A stretch of 64,000 nucleotides of DNA from Sacculina carcini. Taxonomy: Eukaryota > Arthropoda > Thecostraca > Sacculinidae. This document shows, piece by piece, positions 17,654 through 29,255 of this stretch (its first letter is position 1; every line of letters begins with the position of its first letter). The stretch is from positions 4,031,001-4,095,000 of the forward strand of contig OU696574.1 in assembly GCA_916048095.2 (NCBI GenBank), in the 5' to 3' direction. Made by a program: the position numbers and the translations under genes. The notes under the pieces are model-generated. The model was not told the origin of the DNA and searched no databases. It saw nothing but the letters and a program-made list of their open reading frames with translations.

Positions 17654-18764
17654 GATAATGTTGTGTTCTACAATATAAGCTATAATTTATACCCGCAAAT
17701 GATACAAAAAAACGTGTAAAATTGGCAAAATTCTCAAATACATCCAAAATTACACTTGAACACCGGGCGAATATAATTAATTCATATTTCTACTATTTCT
17801 CAGTAACTATTTGTTACACATAAAAATTAATTATACCATCGTGCTAGAAATCTTGTTTTCTACAATACGGTATAATTTGTAATTTTCCAAAGTGTATCTG
17901 AAGGAAGTTACGGCGGTGTAAAGTCAAAAGGACATATTGCCAATTTGACAGCTATTATGCGCACTTGCGATTACACAGGAATATACACCGATTAAATTTC
18001 ACTGAAGCCCAATCACAATTAAGAATGCATCATATTAGCTCCAAGCATGGATGGTGTGGCTTTATTGGGTACAGTTTAATTAATTAACTATACTGAATAG
18101 AAAGGCTTTATTGTCCTCAATATTTACACATGAATTGTTCCGCCCGACGGGCGGGTAAAATACTACTGGGAACAAAGTTTACTACTGAATTTTACTGTAT
18201 AATTTAATTGGTCTAATTTCAAGTTGCATACGCTTGAGCTGCATAAGGATACGGATTGTAATATCATCCAATGCCAAGTATATGCATATGCTGTTTTAGA
18301 GGAAGCATTAATCTGGAATTATAGAGATGTTTCATTGTTTTGATAGTGTTACACCTCTGAATTACTACACACGAAGGACGGGTGTGAATTTGAGTAGTGT
18401 TGAGGGAAAAACATCGTCAATAATTAAAACAAGAATTTACAAATTTGACTTTTCTATTGGTCGTTTTTCATCAATTTTCTTTGTGTTTGTTTCGTGTTTG
18501 AGTTCTGAATTATTCCGCACGACGGGCAGCTTTAAATATGAGGCGGGTTGTGGAAAAACATGTTTTCTAAATTGAAACCTAAATTTCACATTTAGACTTT
18601 TATATTGGCTAAAACTTTCCTATGGGTTTGTTTTTCTTTTTCAATTTTCACTAATTTTTTGGTGAATTGAATATTAATTATATTTTATTAACTGTTCCGC
18701 ACGACGGGCGGGCTTAAATGTATCTATAAAGAATGGGTTTAAATGATAGCGAGGTATATGATAT

Positions 18765-19473
18765 TGTGGCGTGTGCGTTGCATAACACATGCATATGATA
18801 GTATTGCGATTTGAGTGACATTATTGTTTGTATCTGGCTTCACTACGTACACGTTATTTAAACTGTATGTAGAATACGCGCTGCACATGTTTTGCAATGT
18901 TCACTGAAATCGCTTACGCAAGCACACACACACGCGCACAAGATTAGCTGACGGAGAGGGCGAGAGCTGTACACCGGGCGAGCATGGAGCAGCATCCACT
19001 TCACAGAACTTGCAGCAATACAGCCAACCAGCGACGCCGGGGAGGACTATGGTGGCTACATCAACACCCACTCATCTCGGGTATAAAAAGTCCCATGTCC
19101 GATGTTCATGCACGGTCTGGCAGGGCTACTCTCTGTGGCTGTCCTTTTGTCTTATTCCCAGCATTTGAGCGCATTGCCGTTGGCATATACGCCGTTCACT
19201 GGGTTTATATACATAGCTGTGCTACGCACGCTGTTTTATATACATAGCTGTGCTACGCACGCTGTTTTATATACATAGCTGTGCTACGCACGCTGTTTTA
19301 TATACATAACTGTGCTACGCACGCTGTTTGATATACATAGCTGTGTTGTGCTCCGCACGCTGTTTTATATACATAGCTGTGCTACGCACGCTGTTCTATA
19401 TACATAGCTGTGCTACGCACGCTGTTTTATATACATACTGTTTTGGTAGCCTGCCATTAACGGCAGTGTTACA
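18765..19473 (+). repeat. 5' LTR of element A
   Basis: 709 bp, including about eight 31-bp units (TATATACATAGCTGTGCTAC followed by GCACGCTGTTC) at 19,203-19,440. The rest is closely similar to the 3' LTR. Confidence 0.9.
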
Positions 19474-19590
19474 AATAGTGACCCCAGTTGGTATTTGAAT
19501 CGTTTTCTGTTGTTTTTGTGTGGTGCTTTTAACCTGGTGGTGTGTCTGTGTGGTTTTGCTTGCCTCTTACATATTAGTGCGTGCAGTATC

Positions 19591-20427
19591 ATGGCAACTT
19601 AAAAACCTGTACATGCATCCGCACCACCCATCCTGGGAGCCCCTCCCCCGTTTGTGGAAGAAAATCCAAATATTTGGGTGATTCAACTCGACCTTTTCTT
19701 TTCGCGAGCGCAAATAACCGACGAGCGCTCCCGTTTCGAAACTGCCGCGTCTCTGCTGCCGGCACACCACGTGATGCAATTTATCGACATGATACGCGAC
19801 CCCCCTGACGACTGTTATACAAAGCTGTGTGACGCCCTGCAAACCCGTTTGGGAGAGTCTTCGGAGCAAAAGTTGCGCGCAGTACTAGAATCGCAAGAAT
19901 TGGGTGACCGACGGCCTACTCAGTTTCTTCGGCATCTACAAGAGCTTACTTCATCCTACATAAAGGAAAGTAACTCACCTCTGGTACGCCAAATCTTCTT
20001 GAAGGCAATGCCGGACGCCGTAGCGCCGTTTCTTCAATTTTTACCGCCGGAGACACCGCTCGACACACTGGCAGGCACCGCGGACCGTGTTTCATCCGCC
20101 CTGCCTCGCGCCAGCGCCGTCGTCAGTGCCGTCGATCGCAGCAGCCAGTGTCATGATTGTGCGCAAGCCAGAACCAACGCACAAGAGCTGCTAACACTGA
20201 AACGGCAATTGAGCGGAATACAGCAGCAGCTGAAGAAGCTGACTTCATGTGCACAACGCGGCCGTTCGCCACGACGCCCACCGTCACGTACCAGGTTAGT
20301 GACACCGCAACCACAGTCAGAACAGTCAGGGCGAGACGACAACAAACAACAACTCTGCTGGTACCACAAAAAGTTTGGTGACAAAGCACGTGCCTGCATC
20401 CAGCCATGTACGTATGATTTAAACTGA
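19591..20427 (+). pseudogene. Gag of element A
   Basis: Open from 19,603; an upstream ATG at 19591 in the same frame is followed by TAA at 19600-19602. The rest (about 275 codons) carries the capsid-like region (IWVIQLDLFF...; RRPTQFLRHLQEL) and ends with a CHCC zinc motif, CWYHKKFGDKARACIQPC, diagnostic of CsRn1-clade Gag rather than the usual CCHC knuckle. The last codons are GAT TTA AAC TGA, i.e. a T_TTA_AAC slippery heptamer abutting the stop. Structural protein of the retrotransposon particle; this copy is inactive unless translation begins downstream. Confidence 0.8.
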
Positions 20428-23400
20428 TAAGGGGGTGCCAACATTCGCCGGTTGCTACCCTCTCATCCACCAGAAATGGCGATAGCTCAACCACACCATT
20501 CTTGTGTGCGACCCCAAGACTGGTGTGAAATTTCTCATAGATACAGGCGCCCAGTACAGCTTGCTGCCAGTATCCAAATTTGTAACTTGCACAAGTCAAC
20601 GTAAACCCGCACCATCGCCACTTCTCCTACAAGCCGCAAACGCATCCTCTATTGGCACATATGGTGACCACTCGTTGACAGTATCGTTGGGCCTTCGCAA
20701 AAATTTTCATTGGTCCTTTATACTGGCAGACATCGATATTTCGATAATTGGCTTGGATTTTTTGTCGCATCATGACATTCTCATCCTCCCGCGCCTTCGC
20801 CAGCTTGTCGATAATGCCACCGGTCTCAAAACAACAGGTCGTTGCAGCTGCACATCACTGCTAATATCCGTGTGTTTGCCCGATCACAGCAAGTCATACG
20901 AAAAAATGCTGGCGCAATATCCACGTTTGACGTCATCGCCGGTGCTCAACGAACCAGTGCGCCACGGTGTGGTTCATCGAATAGAGACTCGAGGTCAACC
21001 GGTGTATTGTCGTCCGCGCAGGTTAGACGCTTCTCGTATGGCCATTGCCAAGAAAGAAATTCAATCTATGCTTGACCAAGGCATCATACGACCAAGTAGC
21101 AGCCAGTATGCATCCGCATTGCACATGGTGCCCAAAAGTACATCGGGTGAATGGAGACCATGCGGGGACTACCGGGCCTTGAACCGAATTTCAACTGATG
21201 ACCGTTATCCAGTGCCTTACATGTCAGATTTCACCTTGGGACTGCACGGCAAGACCATATTCTCACACATTGATTTGGTGAAAGCATTTTTTCAAATACC
21301 CGTGCACCCTGACGATGTACATAAGACGGCAATAACAACCCCCTTCGGCCTTTTTGAAATGCTTCGAATGCCTTTTGGGTTGAGAAACAGTGCTCAAACC
21401 ATGCAGCGTCTAATGGATTCCATTTTGCGCGGTTTGTCGTTCGCCTACGTCTTTATCGATGACATTCTGGTGGCAAGCACTTCGCGGGAAGAACATGAAG
21501 AACACCTCAAAGAAATTTTTCGACGTCTGAGCCACCATGGCATACGCATAAACACTCAAAAATGTTTTTTTGGCGCTAGCAAACTGCAATTCCTCGGACA
21601 TGAAATTTCTGCCGACGGCATCTATCCCATCAAAGAGAAAGTGGAAGCCGTGAAAAAATTTCCCAAGCCAGTAACCCATTGCGATCTACGTCGATTTTTG
21701 GGGATGTTGAATTTTTACACCCGTTTCCTGCCCAACTCAGCAAGCATTCTACAACATTTGTACAACCTGCTGACCGACTGTCGACGCAAATCCAAAACCC
21801 CGCTGGTATGGAACACCGCTGCATCAACCGCTTTTGAAGACGCCAAAGACCTGTTGTGTAACGCCACATGTGTGCGACACCAGGATTCAGACGCCAAGGT
21901 GGGCCTGTTTACAGAAAGTGAGTAGCGTAGCTGCTGGTGCAGTACTGCAACAAATGCGTAACGGCCAATGGGAGTCGCTCGCGTTCTGGTCTCACAAGTT
22001 ACCACTAGCTCAACAAAAATACAGCGCTTTCGGACGGGAACTTCTGGCAGCATATCTTGCAATTCGACAATTCCGGCCGTTTTTGGAAGGGCGAAATTTC
22101 ACGCTGTTTACTGATCACAAGCCTTTGGTCGCCGCAATCAAATCATCGACAGCTAACCACTCACCCAGGGAACAACGGCATCTGGATTACATAATTCAAT
22201 TCACCACCGATGTTGAGCACATCAAAGGCACCGACAACATCGTCTCCGACGCACTCTCACGTATAACTGCTGTCAGCGAGCAAATCAACCTGTATCAGAT
22301 GGCGTTGCAGCAACGAGACGATGTCGAAATTCATTCATTCCGCAAGTCAGCTGCAAGTTCTCTGCAACTCACCGACAAACCTCTGCCTACGCACGCAAAC
22401 ACTACAATTGTTTGTGATATTTCAACCGGCACCGACCGACCTCTTGTTCCTGCAGCGGCCCGTAAAACGGTGTTCAGCACATTGCACAATCTATCGCACC
22501 CCGGTCGTGCAGCTACAGACAAATTGGTGAGCGAACGATTTGTGTGGCCGAATATGCACAAAGATATCGCCCTGTGGACAAAACAGTGTTTGCACTGCCA
22601 GAAAAACAAGATCCACCGACATACGCGGTCTCCAGCAGCCTCGTTTGCGCCACCAGGTGAGCGATTTGGCCACGTGCACATTGATATAGTTGGCCCGCTG
22701 CCGTCATGTCGTGGTCAACAATATCTCCTAACAATGATTGACCGATTCACCCGTTGGCCAGAAGCGTGCCCAATTGCAGACATTTCCGCTGAAACCGTGA
22801 CCAAGGCCTTTATAGCAACGTGGGTCTCAAGATACGGTGTTCCCCAGTGCATTGTGTCAGATAGAGGGGCACAGTTCAGCTCGCATCTCTGGAAAAACAT
22901 AACTGCATCGTTGGGAGCAGACACATTGCAGACTAGTGCTTACAACCCAGCCGCAAACGGTCTTGTCGAACGGCTGCATCGCCAGCTGAAGTCAGCTCTG
23001 CGTGACAGCACTGTATGGGTCGACCGCCTGCCGATCGTCCTACTCGGCATCCGCTCCAGCATAAAAAACGAGCTGCAGTGCACGACAGCCGAACTAGTGT
23101 ACGGCGCCAAACTGCGATTGCCCGGTGAGCTTTTTGCATCCACGCATGCTCAAACACATTCTGCGCTCGCTGAACAGCTATCTGGTCATTTTGCAAATGT
23201 AAGACCAGTACAGCCTCGCTCTCAGGCGCGCATCACGTACATGTTCCCCGATCTGCCGTCGTCATCGCATGTGTTTCTCAGACATGATGGCCACCGCAGA
23301 CCATTGCAAGCTGTGTACAAGGGACCGTATCGCGTCATCAGTAGAACGCCAAAAACATATACTGTTGACATCAATGGCCGGCATGAGAGGGTATGCATCA

Positions 23401-23570
23401 ATAGCTTGAAGCCAGCGTACCTTGAGAACGCCGACATCCGCGATACGCCAAAACCGACTACTCAGCTGACTGTCAGTGACACATTCCCCGCTGCAAACCC
23501 GCCGTCGGCAACACCCGGTCGCACTAGATCAGGTAGAGTGATTCGCCCTCCTGTGCGGTTTTCCCCATAA
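20428..23570 (+). pseudogene. Pol of element A (protease, RT, RNase H, integrase)
   Basis: Protease [10 protein letters not shown] (about 20,529), reverse transcriptase HIDLVKAFFQIPV and the catalytic FIDD (about 21,455), RNase H with FTDHKPL (22,108), integrase zinc region NLSHPG..CLHCQ, and core residues in HIDIVGPL, SDRGAQF and NGLVERLHR. Two frame changes: near 20,500, before the protease, and near 21,918, where the TDAS-like start of RNase H, with its first catalytic Asp, is lost. The C-terminus has GPYRVISRTPKTY. Family clear; not functional as read. Confidence 0.85.
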
Positions 23571-23587
23571 TCTGAGGAGGGGACTCC

Positions 23588-24703
23588 TGTGGCGTGTGCG
23601 TTGCATAACACATGCATATGATAGTATTGCGATTTGAGTGACATTATTGTTTGTATCTGGCTTCACTATGTACACGTTATTTAAACTGTATGTAGAATAC
23701 GCGCTGCACATGTTTTGCAGTGTTCACTGAAATCGCTTACGCAAGCACACACACACGCGCACAAGATTAGCTGACGGAGAGGGCGAGAGCTGTACACCGG
23801 GCGAGCATGGAGCAGCATCCACTTCACAGAACTTGCAGCAATACAGCCAACCAGCGACGCCGGGGAGGACTATGGTGTCTACATCAACGCCCACTCATCT
23901 CGGGTATAAAAAGTCCCATGTCCGATGTTCATGCACGGTCTGGCAGGGCTACTCTCTGTGACTGTCCTTTTGTCTTATTCCCAGCATTTGAGCGCATTGC
24001 CGTTGGCATATACGCCGTTCACTGGGTTTATATACATAGCTGTGCTCCGCACGCTGTTCTATATACATAGCTGTGCTCCGCACGCTGTTCTATATACATA
24101 GCTGTGCTCCGCACGCTGTTCTATATACATAGCTGTGCTCCGCACGCTGTTCTATATACATAGCTGTGCTCCGCACGCTGTTCTATATACATAGCTGTGC
24201 TCCGCACGCTGTTCTATATACATAGCTGTGCTCCGCACGCTGTTCTATATACATAGCTGTGCTCCGCACGCTGTTCTATATACATAGCTGTGCTACGCAC
24301 GCTGTTCTATATACATAGCTGTGCTACGCACGCTGTTCTATATACATAGCTGTGCTACGCACGCTGTTCTATATACATAGCTGTGCTACGCACGCTGTTC
24401 TATATACATAGCTGTGCTACGCACGCTGTTCTATATACATAGCTGTTTTATATACATAGCTGTGCTACGCACGCTGTTCTATATACATAGCTGTGCTACG
24501 CACGCTGTTCTATATACATAGCTGTACTCCGCACGCTGTTTTATATACATAGCTGTGCTACGCACGCTGATCTGTTTATATCATTTTCCTGTTTATATAA
24601 TTTGTTTATATAATTGAATTATAATCGTTGAGTGATTATAATATATCGTGTAAATTGTTGTCTTAGTGTATTTTGGTAGCCTGCCATTAACGGCAGTGTT
24701 ACA
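23588..24703 (+). repeat. 3' LTR of element A
   Basis: 1,116 bp; longer than the 5' LTR because the internal 31-bp array has about 17-18 units (24,028-24,570). Ends with GGCAGTGTTACA as in the 5' copy. Confidence 0.9.
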
Positions 24704-24987
24704 ATATTTTGCTAGCAGTAAATATTCTAGCGATAAAAGTAGAATAGCTCTTAAGCAAATGATTTTGGAGAATGATGTGAACCTTTAAATATATTTTGAT
24801 AAATAAATGACAATAAATATTGATAAAGATAAATAAATAAAGATTTGACAATAAATATATTTATTCACATTTAGACTTTTATATTAGCTAAAACTTTCCT
24901 GTGGGTTTGTTTTTCTTTTTCAATTTGCACTAATTTTTTTAGGAATTGAATATTAATTATATTTTATGAGCTGTTCCGCACAACGGG
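24704..24987 (-). repeat. Repeat-block segment between elements A and B
   Basis: Continues the interrupted repeat unit (ATTTTGCTAGCAGTAAATAT) and reaches a copy of the hairpin motif, within which element B inserted (CCGCACAACGGG). Confidence 0.75.
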
Positions 24988-25491
24988 TGTGGTATTGGTG
25001 GTCAGAAATTGAACGCTGTGCGAAGGAATGAATGTGGGTGTGAATGCGTTTGCTGAGTTGAGCGTGAGTGTAGGAGAGCGTGTGCGCCTGCGAGCGTAGA
25101 CTTGTGTGTGTACCTGTGTGTGACTGAGCGTAGACTTGTGTGTGTGTGTGTGTATGTGCGTCACTGTATTTATGCGTGTGATTCTACTTCGTGTTTGTAT
25201 GTTGGTATGCAGCGTGTACTGGTGTTAGCGGCTCGTATGTAATGACGGAAGTGGTGTAGTAGTGCTCATCGTGCGTTGTGTGGTTATGTGGGGACTGGTC
25301 GGGGTAGTCTTCTGTGTGCTGTTTGTGTGGATATAATTTATGCCAGCCTAGAGAGAGATTATTGCTCTACTGTGTAAGTGTGAGTTTTCATCTTGTTGTT
25401 GTTAAATCATATTTGTTGTCCGCATCAATAGAGTTCATCATTTTACACGGTAGTTTTGTTTTCGTGGTGTAAAAATGGACATCAAACCACA
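24988..25491 (+). repeat. 5' LTR of element B
   Basis: 504 bp with TG-rich degenerate repeats, a TATAATTT box near 25,332, and at its very end the gag ATG (25475) plus five more codons. Confidence 0.92.
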
Positions 25492-26278
25492 AGCTATTTC
25501 GGCTACAACAATGATGAAGAATTTTGACGGTACTGGCGACGTAGTCGCATGGTTGAAGAAGGCAGAACTTGTGGCCAAGCTGACAGGAGTGACTGAGCTG
25601 CATGCCTTTGTGCCACTATTTCTGGAAGGAGGAGCATTGTCACTCTACCTCGAGCTCAATGAAGAGGCGCAGTCAAGGTACGATTTGATCAAATCCAAAC
25701 TGCGAGAAGCGTTTTCCCCCAATCCAGTCGAATCATTTGCCATGCTGACGAAGAAGAAGTGGCAAGGAGTGCAAGTGGATGTGTACGCAAATGAGCTTAG
25801 ACGACTCGCTGGCTTGTGCGGTTTTGTCAGTCAGGGATTGGAACTTTCGGTGAAGTTGGCGTTCATTAGTGGGTTTCCGGACCGAGTTTCGGCAGGACTA
25901 CAGGAAGACGATATGCAGACAGTAACTATGAGTCGTCTGATCTCGAGGGCTCGTATATTGACACGGGCAGATGCTTCAGCTAGTTCTGGAACCATGGCGG
26001 CATGTGTAGCGGCCGGTGATGATTCAGCTGATGACACCGTGGCTGGAGCAGCTGCCATTCGACGTTCAGTCGAACGTCGTCGGAACGTCAACGGACGATG
26101 CTTCAACTGCGGAGGTGCCCATATGGCGCGACACTGCAGACGTTCCGCGATAGTGTGCTTCAATTGCGGTCAGACAGGACATGTTGCAGCAAAGTGCGCA
26201 AAGAGAAACGATGTAGGGGGGGCTTCAGCGCCAAGAAGCTCCCCCTCTGTACAGTGGAGGCGCAACGCGGGGGTCTAA
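25475..26278 (+). CDS. Gag of element B
   Basis: 267 residues starting MDIKPQAISATTMMKNFDGT; the first ~17 nt lie inside the LTR. The capsid-like region (VVAWLKKAELVAKLTGV; YDLIKSKLREAFSP) is followed by a basic linker and two classical CCHC knuckles, CFNCGGAHMARHC (from about residue 209) and CFNCGQTGHVAAKC (from about 228), for RNA binding. The next ATG in frame is 12 codons on (MMKN), still before the capsid region, so use of the LTR ATG is not forced. It overlaps pol in the -1 frame; a run of seven G (26,216-26,222) lies in the overlap. Confidence 0.88.
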   Translation: MDIKPQAISATTMMKNFDGTGDVVAWLKKAELVAKLTGVTELHAFVPLFLEGGALSLYLELNEEAQSRYDLIKSKLREAFSPNPVESFAMLTKKKWQGVQVDVYANELRRLAGLCGFVSQGLELSVKLAFISGFPDRVSAGLQEDDMQTVTMSRLISRARILTRADASASSGTMAACVAAGDDSADDTVAGAAAIRRSVERRRNVNGRCFNCGGAHMARHCRRSAIVCFNCGQTGHVAAKCAKRNDVGGASAPRSSPSVQWRRNAGV

Positions 26279-29232
26279 TGAGTGCGAGAGTACGAATATG
26301 TGGACGAACAGTGACGGCTATGATCGACACCGGGTGTTCAAAAAGTATTGTGTCTGCAAAATGTGGCTTGGCATTTATTAAGGAGCCAAAGCGTGTCGTC
26401 ACAGTAGACGGAAGTGAAATTTTGTGTTTAGGTACGTGTAAAACGTGTATCGTGGTCAATGGTGAAGAATTGCATGCGCAAGTGCTTGTCCTTCCGGAAG
26501 TAGTGAGTGGGTTCGATGTAATTCTCGGAATGGACATCATTAATCAGTTTGAAAAAGTCACAATCACAAAACGTGGAGTGGAGTTCGGAAAGTTGCTAAA
26601 ACAGCCGGGGAGAAACAGTAATGTTGACGCGTTTTCAAGCGTTATTGCTGTTAGCGGGACTGCAGTACATCCGAAGGAGGATGAAAACACCGAATGTTGC
26701 AAGATGAGCATGTCTGATGGAAGGTTGAAGTCTGAGTTCTTTGAAGACCAGTTCAGTGACAAAGATTTTTCAGCGAAATTGAATGGTAGTTATTGGGAAG
26801 TCGAGTGGTTTCTGAAGGAAACGTCACCTGTTTTGACCAAGTCAATTGGATGTTACGAACAAACGTTGAAAGGAGGATGTAAGGAGGAGTTTGACAAAGA
26901 AGTGAAGCGCTGGATAAGCGAAGGAATATTGGTGCCGTGGTCACAACAAGTCAAGAGAGGAGTATCACCATTGTTGGCGGTTGTGCAAACAACCAAAAAC
27001 AAAACGCGTCCAGTGATTGACTTCAGGGAGCTAAACGAATATGTCAGCAGTCACACTGGTGATGATTACATCGATGTTTGCGCGGAAAAGCTTCGGCGAT
27101 GGCGACGAATCAGAGGTGCGACGGCGCTGGTTGACTTGAAGTCAGCATATCTCCAAATACGTGTGCATCCGAAGCTCTGGCAGTATCAACTGGTTAAGTA
27201 TGGGGGCATAACATACTGCCTCACGAGATTGGGGTTTGGTCTCAGCTCAGCACCGCGAATCATGACCAGAATTTTGCGCAGAGTGCTGGAGAAGTCAAAA
27301 GTTATCCGTGAAGCAACCGATTCCTATATCGATGATATTGTGGTTGATACAACAAAAGTGAACCCGAATCATGTGGTTGATCATTTGCGCAAGTATGGAC
27401 TGATTGCCAAAGATCCGACTCCAATTGTTGGCGGTGCAGTGCTTGGTCTGAGAGTGCAGAGAAATGCAGCGGGCTTGCTGGAGTTTCGTCGGGGAAATGA
27501 GTTACCGCAGGTAGATCGTACACTGACTAAACGCCAACTGTTTTCTTTATGTGGGAAATTGTTGGGCCACTATCCCATTGCCGGGTGGCTCAGACCGGCG
27601 TGCAGCTATGTCAAACGTCATTCATCCGATGGTGGCTGGGATGATACAGTCCGGGAGGAAGTTCTGTCTGTTACACGCGACATGCTAGAACAAGTGAAAA
27701 GCGAAGATCCAGTGCAGGGAAAATGGTCGGTTTCAGAATCGAAATCTGGTGTTGTCTGGTGTGACGCCAGTAATCAGGCTATTGGAACAGTAATCGAAAT
27801 CGACGGAATCGTAGTGGAAGATGCCTCGTGGCAGAGGAAAAAAGATGACTTCAATCATATAAACGTCGCTGAGCTTGAAGCTGTATCCAGAGGACTCAAT
27901 CTTGCAATAAAGTGGGGATTAGGATGTATAGAAGTACGCACCGACTCCGCTACAGTTTTTGGCTGGTTGCGTGCCACACTATCCGACGAGAACAGAGTGA
28001 AGACAAAAGGAGCTGCAGAAGTTCTTGTGAAACGACGACTGGGAGTAGTCAAGGAGTTAATTGATGAATTGCGTCTCGAAGTGAGATTGATTCTTGTTCC
28101 TACAGCAAGTAACAAAGCAGACTCATTGACGCGCATCAACAGGCAATGGATGCTGAAGCTCGAGAGAAAACCGGTAAACGAAACATGCGGCATGGCGTTG
28201 GAAAGAGTGAAAGATCTCCACCGTAGTCATCATATGGGCGTTGACAGAACGTTATCTCTCGCTAAGCAAGTGGACCCTACTGTGACACGTGAACAGGTGA
28301 AACGTGTGGTGAAGAGCTGTCTGGAGTGTCAGTCTATCGATCCTGCGCCGGTGACTCACGAGGTGGGCGAGCTGCACGTGCCAACAGTCTGGACAAGATT
28401 GGCAGTCGATGTTACTCATTTCAGATATCGTCCATTTCTTTCTATTGTTGATTGCGGCCCTGGAAGGTTCGCGATATGGCGAGAGCTGCGTGCAGAGTCG
28501 GCAAATGAGATTTCAAATATCCTGAACCAAGTATTTTATGAGCGAGGGCCTGTTGAACAAGTGCTGATGGACAATGGAACGGTGTTCAAGTCAGAATTAC
28601 TCAGGGAAACCCTCGATGGCTGGAAAATCAGCAGGTTTTTCCGAGCGGCTTATCGACCCAGCGGAAACGGTATTGTCGAACGGCATCATCGTACGATAAA
28701 GAGGATAGCGGAGAGAGCTGGCATCTCCCCGCTCGAGGCGGTATTTTGGTACAACATGGCGCCCAAATCGGATCGAATTGAAGACAAGGCGCCGCATCAC
28801 AGTGTCTACACATATGCCTGGCGACATCCGGAGGTTTTGCCAGCCCACAATGACGACGGCGAGAAGAACTCGGGCATAGAAATCGGCGATGAGGTGTGGG
28901 TAAAGCCACCTGGGGCAAGATGTACGTCGCATTGGTCAAAAGGAAGAGTGACCGGGATTCAGTCCTCAAACAATGTATCGGTGGATGGAGTACCGAGGCA
29001 TCTACTAGATCTGCGGCGTGTGTATGATGAAGACAATAATCGAGATGACGCCGGTGGTCAAGACGTGGACAATCAGACTCCAGATGACTGTGCAGCGGAC
29101 ACGAACGAAGTGCTCGAGACAATTGACATACATAATGGAGCCGAAGAGGACCGGAGTGAGCACATTCTTCGGAGATCTACCAGAGAGAGGAGACGTCCGC
29201 CTTGGATGGACGATTATTTCGTAGGTGATTGA
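26098..29232 (+). CDS. Pol of element B (protease, RT, RNase H, integrase)
   Basis: Open for 1,044 codons in the -1 frame relative to gag; translation probably enters around 26,216 by frameshifting. Protease AMIDTGCSKS (DTG about residues 77-79). Reverse transcriptase ALVDLKSAYLQIRV and catalytic SYIDDIVV (YIDD 410-413). RNase H WCDAS (Asp about 556), with ELEAV and RTDSATV. Integrase HHCC (LHRSHH...CLECQS), then the core residues in LAVDVTHF, LMDNGTVF and GNGIVERHHR. The tail is acidic and then Arg-rich (STRERRRPPWMDDYF). All catalytic residues visible; no stops or shifts. The RT segment CLTRLGFGLSSAPR is unlike the CsRn1 elements nearby. Confidence 0.9.
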   Translation: MLQLRRCPYGATLQTFRDSVLQLRSDRTCCSKVRKEKRCRGGFSAKKLPLCTVEAQRGGLMSARVRICGRTVTAMIDTGCSKSIVSAKCGLAFIKEPKRVVTVDGSEILCLGTCKTCIVVNGEELHAQVLVLPEVVSGFDVILGMDIINQFEKVTITKRGVEFGKLLKQPGRNSNVDAFSSVIAVSGTAVHPKEDENTECCKMSMSDGRLKSEFFEDQFSDKDFSAKLNGSYWEVEWFLKETSPVLTKSIGCYEQTLKGGCKEEFDKEVKRWISEGILVPWSQQVKRGVSPLLAVVQTTKNKTRPVIDFRELNEYVSSHTGDDYIDVCAEKLRRWRRIRGATALVDLKSAYLQIRVHPKLWQYQLVKYGGITYCLTRLGFGLSSAPRIMTRILRRVLEKSKVIREATDSYIDDIVVDTTKVNPNHVVDHLRKYGLIAKDPTPIVGGAVLGLRVQRNAAGLLEFRRGNELPQVDRTLTKRQLFSLCGKLLGHYPIAGWLRPACSYVKRHSSDGGWDDTVREEVLSVTRDMLEQVKSEDPVQGKWSVSESKSGVVWCDASNQAIGTVIEIDGIVVEDASWQRKKDDFNHINVAELEAVSRGLNLAIKWGLGCIEVRTDSATVFGWLRATLSDENRVKTKGAAEVLVKRRLGVVKELIDELRLEVRLILVPTASNKADSLTRINRQWMLKLERKPVNETCGMALERVKDLHRSHHMGVDRTLSLAKQVDPTVTREQVKRVVKSCLECQSIDPAPVTHEVGELHVPTVWTRLAVDVTHFRYRPFLSIVDCGPGRFAIWRELRAESANEISNILNQVFYERGPVEQVLMDNGTVFKSELLRETLDGWKISRFFRAAYRPSGNGIVERHHRTIKRIAERAGISPLEAVFWYNMAPKSDRIEDKAPHHSVYTYAWRHPEVLPAHNDDGEKNSGIEIGDEVWVKPPGARCTSHWSKGRVTGIQSSNNVSVDGVPRHLLDLRRVYDEDNNRDDAGGQDVDNQTPDDCAADTNEVLETIDIHNGAEEDRSEHILRRSTRERRRPPWMDDYFVGD

Positions 29233-29255
29233 TTGATCTTGAGATCAAGGGGGAG

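Larger units (their letters stand above)
16046..18764 (-). repeat. AT-rich dispersed/satellite repeat block, inverted relative to 2.6-5.9 kb
   Basis: Reverse-complement relatives of the 2,641-5,880 block: units at 16,080-16,370, 16,430-16,700 and 17,690-18,000, and hairpin motif copies near 18,135, 18,515 and 18,698. The stretch around 18,230-18,520 mirrors 3,860-4,170 almost base for base. It is interrupted by a separate insert at 16,712-17,653 and ends at the target site of LTR element A. Confidence 0.65.
18765..24703 (+). mobile_element. LTR retrotransposon A (Ty3/Gypsy, CsRn1-like), decayed
   Basis: LTRs TGTGGCG...TGTTACA at 18,765-19,473 and 23,588-24,703; 4-bp target duplication ATAT (18,761-18,764 and 24,704-24,707). 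The unoccupied site is visible in a paralogous repeat at about 29,811. Directly after the 5' LTR lies AGTGACCCCAGTTGG followed by ATTTGAATC, resembling a tRNA-Trp-type primer site. A purine tract GAGGAGGGGA precedes the 3' LTR. Gag and pol are present but broken. Confidence 0.9.

Noticed and set aside
19203-24570. Regularly spaced 31-bp repeats as a CRISPR-like array
   Set aside because: There are no spacers; units are directly tandem, lie within retrotransposon LTRs, and the genome is eukaryotic.
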